In this document: in pieces, positions 63,976-64,000 of the stretch
Layout: each line of letters begins with the position of its first letter
Position numbering within the stretch: the stretch's first letter is position 1
Translations under genes and position numbers: made by a program
From: FEN-1297 sp046705645
GTDB taxonomy: Bacteria; Bacteroidota; Ignavibacteria; Ignavibacteriales; Ignavibacteriaceae
NCBI GenBank assembly: GCA_046705645.1
Contig: JBJKQE010000063.1
Coordinates: 19,649 to 83,648, forward strand
Length of the DNA stretch: 64,000 nt
Direction of reading: 5' to 3'
The notes under the pieces: model-generated
What the model saw: only the letters and a program-made list of their open reading frames with translations
Databases searched by the model: none
Told to the model about the DNA's origin: nothing

Positions 63976-64000
63976 GTCATCCCTCGACTCCGCTCGGGAT
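63976..64000. repeat. Short intergenic hairpin repeat, cut by the window end
   Basis: gtcatccctcgactccgctc followed by gggat to the end of the window. Arms atccc..gggat form a hairpin around tcgactccgctc. It has the same GTCAT start as the inner hairpins of the repeats at 6732-6856 and 36826-36949. The element probably continues past base 64000. Confidence 0.6.

Overview
The window is AT-rich bacterial chromosome. It most likely comes from the class Ignavibacteria (Bacteroidota/Chlorobiota group). The main evidence is five secreted proteins ending in the type IX secretion C-terminal domain with the QNYPNPFNPST signature, a SusC/SusD/SusE-type outer-membrane glycan uptake locus, a bacillithiol gene (bshA), and short intergenic hairpin repeats of a kind I associate with that class. 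Taxonomy is an inference from gene content. No rRNA is present, and the only RNA gene seen is a tRNA-Arg(CCU).

Layout. 1-4.3 kb: a zinc-ribbon protein, a secreted HEAT-repeat protein, a CE4 polysaccharide deacetylase carrying dockerin-like repeats, and a HycI-type hydrogenase maturation protease. 4.3-11.3 kb is a decaying accessory stretch. It holds an unassigned gene remnant, an intact GH3 beta-glucosidase, a MITE-like repeat, a 15-codon scrap resembling type III pantothenate kinase, a frameshifted and secreted Memo-family gene, an intact amino acid permease, a REP palindrome next to a REP-associated tyrosine transposase (RAYT) gene with a second REP inside its reading frame, and a frameshifted RhuM-Fic gene. 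11.3-21.2 kb: a 1460-residue BadF/HgdB-type activase fusion, a lone CheW-like protein and three secreted T9SS proteins, two of which are tandem paralogues with a cohesin-like N-terminal module.

21.2-34.7 kb: tRNA-Arg, an overlapping minus-strand operon (PfkB kinase, RmlD-like reductase, GH13 amylase), a plus-strand operon (bshA, nucleoside deoxyribosyltransferase-like, unknown, RsmB/RsmF-type methyltransferase), then a secreted beta-lactamase-like protein, an Lrp-glnA pair, a secreted M14 peptidase, and a glycosyltransferase preceded by a 48-residue basic protein. 35-48.6 kb is an alpha-glucan utilisation locus: a second GH13 amylase, SusE, SusD and SusC-like proteins, two tandem NarL-type response regulators, and a periplasmic-propeller sensor kinase that probably controls the set.

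48.9-64 kb: housekeeping and metabolic genes (YjjX-type phosphatase, NRDE protein, split formiminotransferase and cyclodeaminase, ilvD), a DUF4440-like protein, a TPR protein, another T9SS protein, an ECF sigma/anti-sigma pair, a kinase-like protein whose phosphoacceptor histidine is replaced by glutamate, miaA and a glycosyltransferase-like protein.

The most unusual items are the REP/RAYT arrangement, the family of short hairpin repeats, the possible cohesin-dockerin pairing, the tandem regulators next to the SusCDE locus and the histidine-less kinase. I saw no CRISPR array, prophage, complete insertion sequence, or clearly new multi-gene system.
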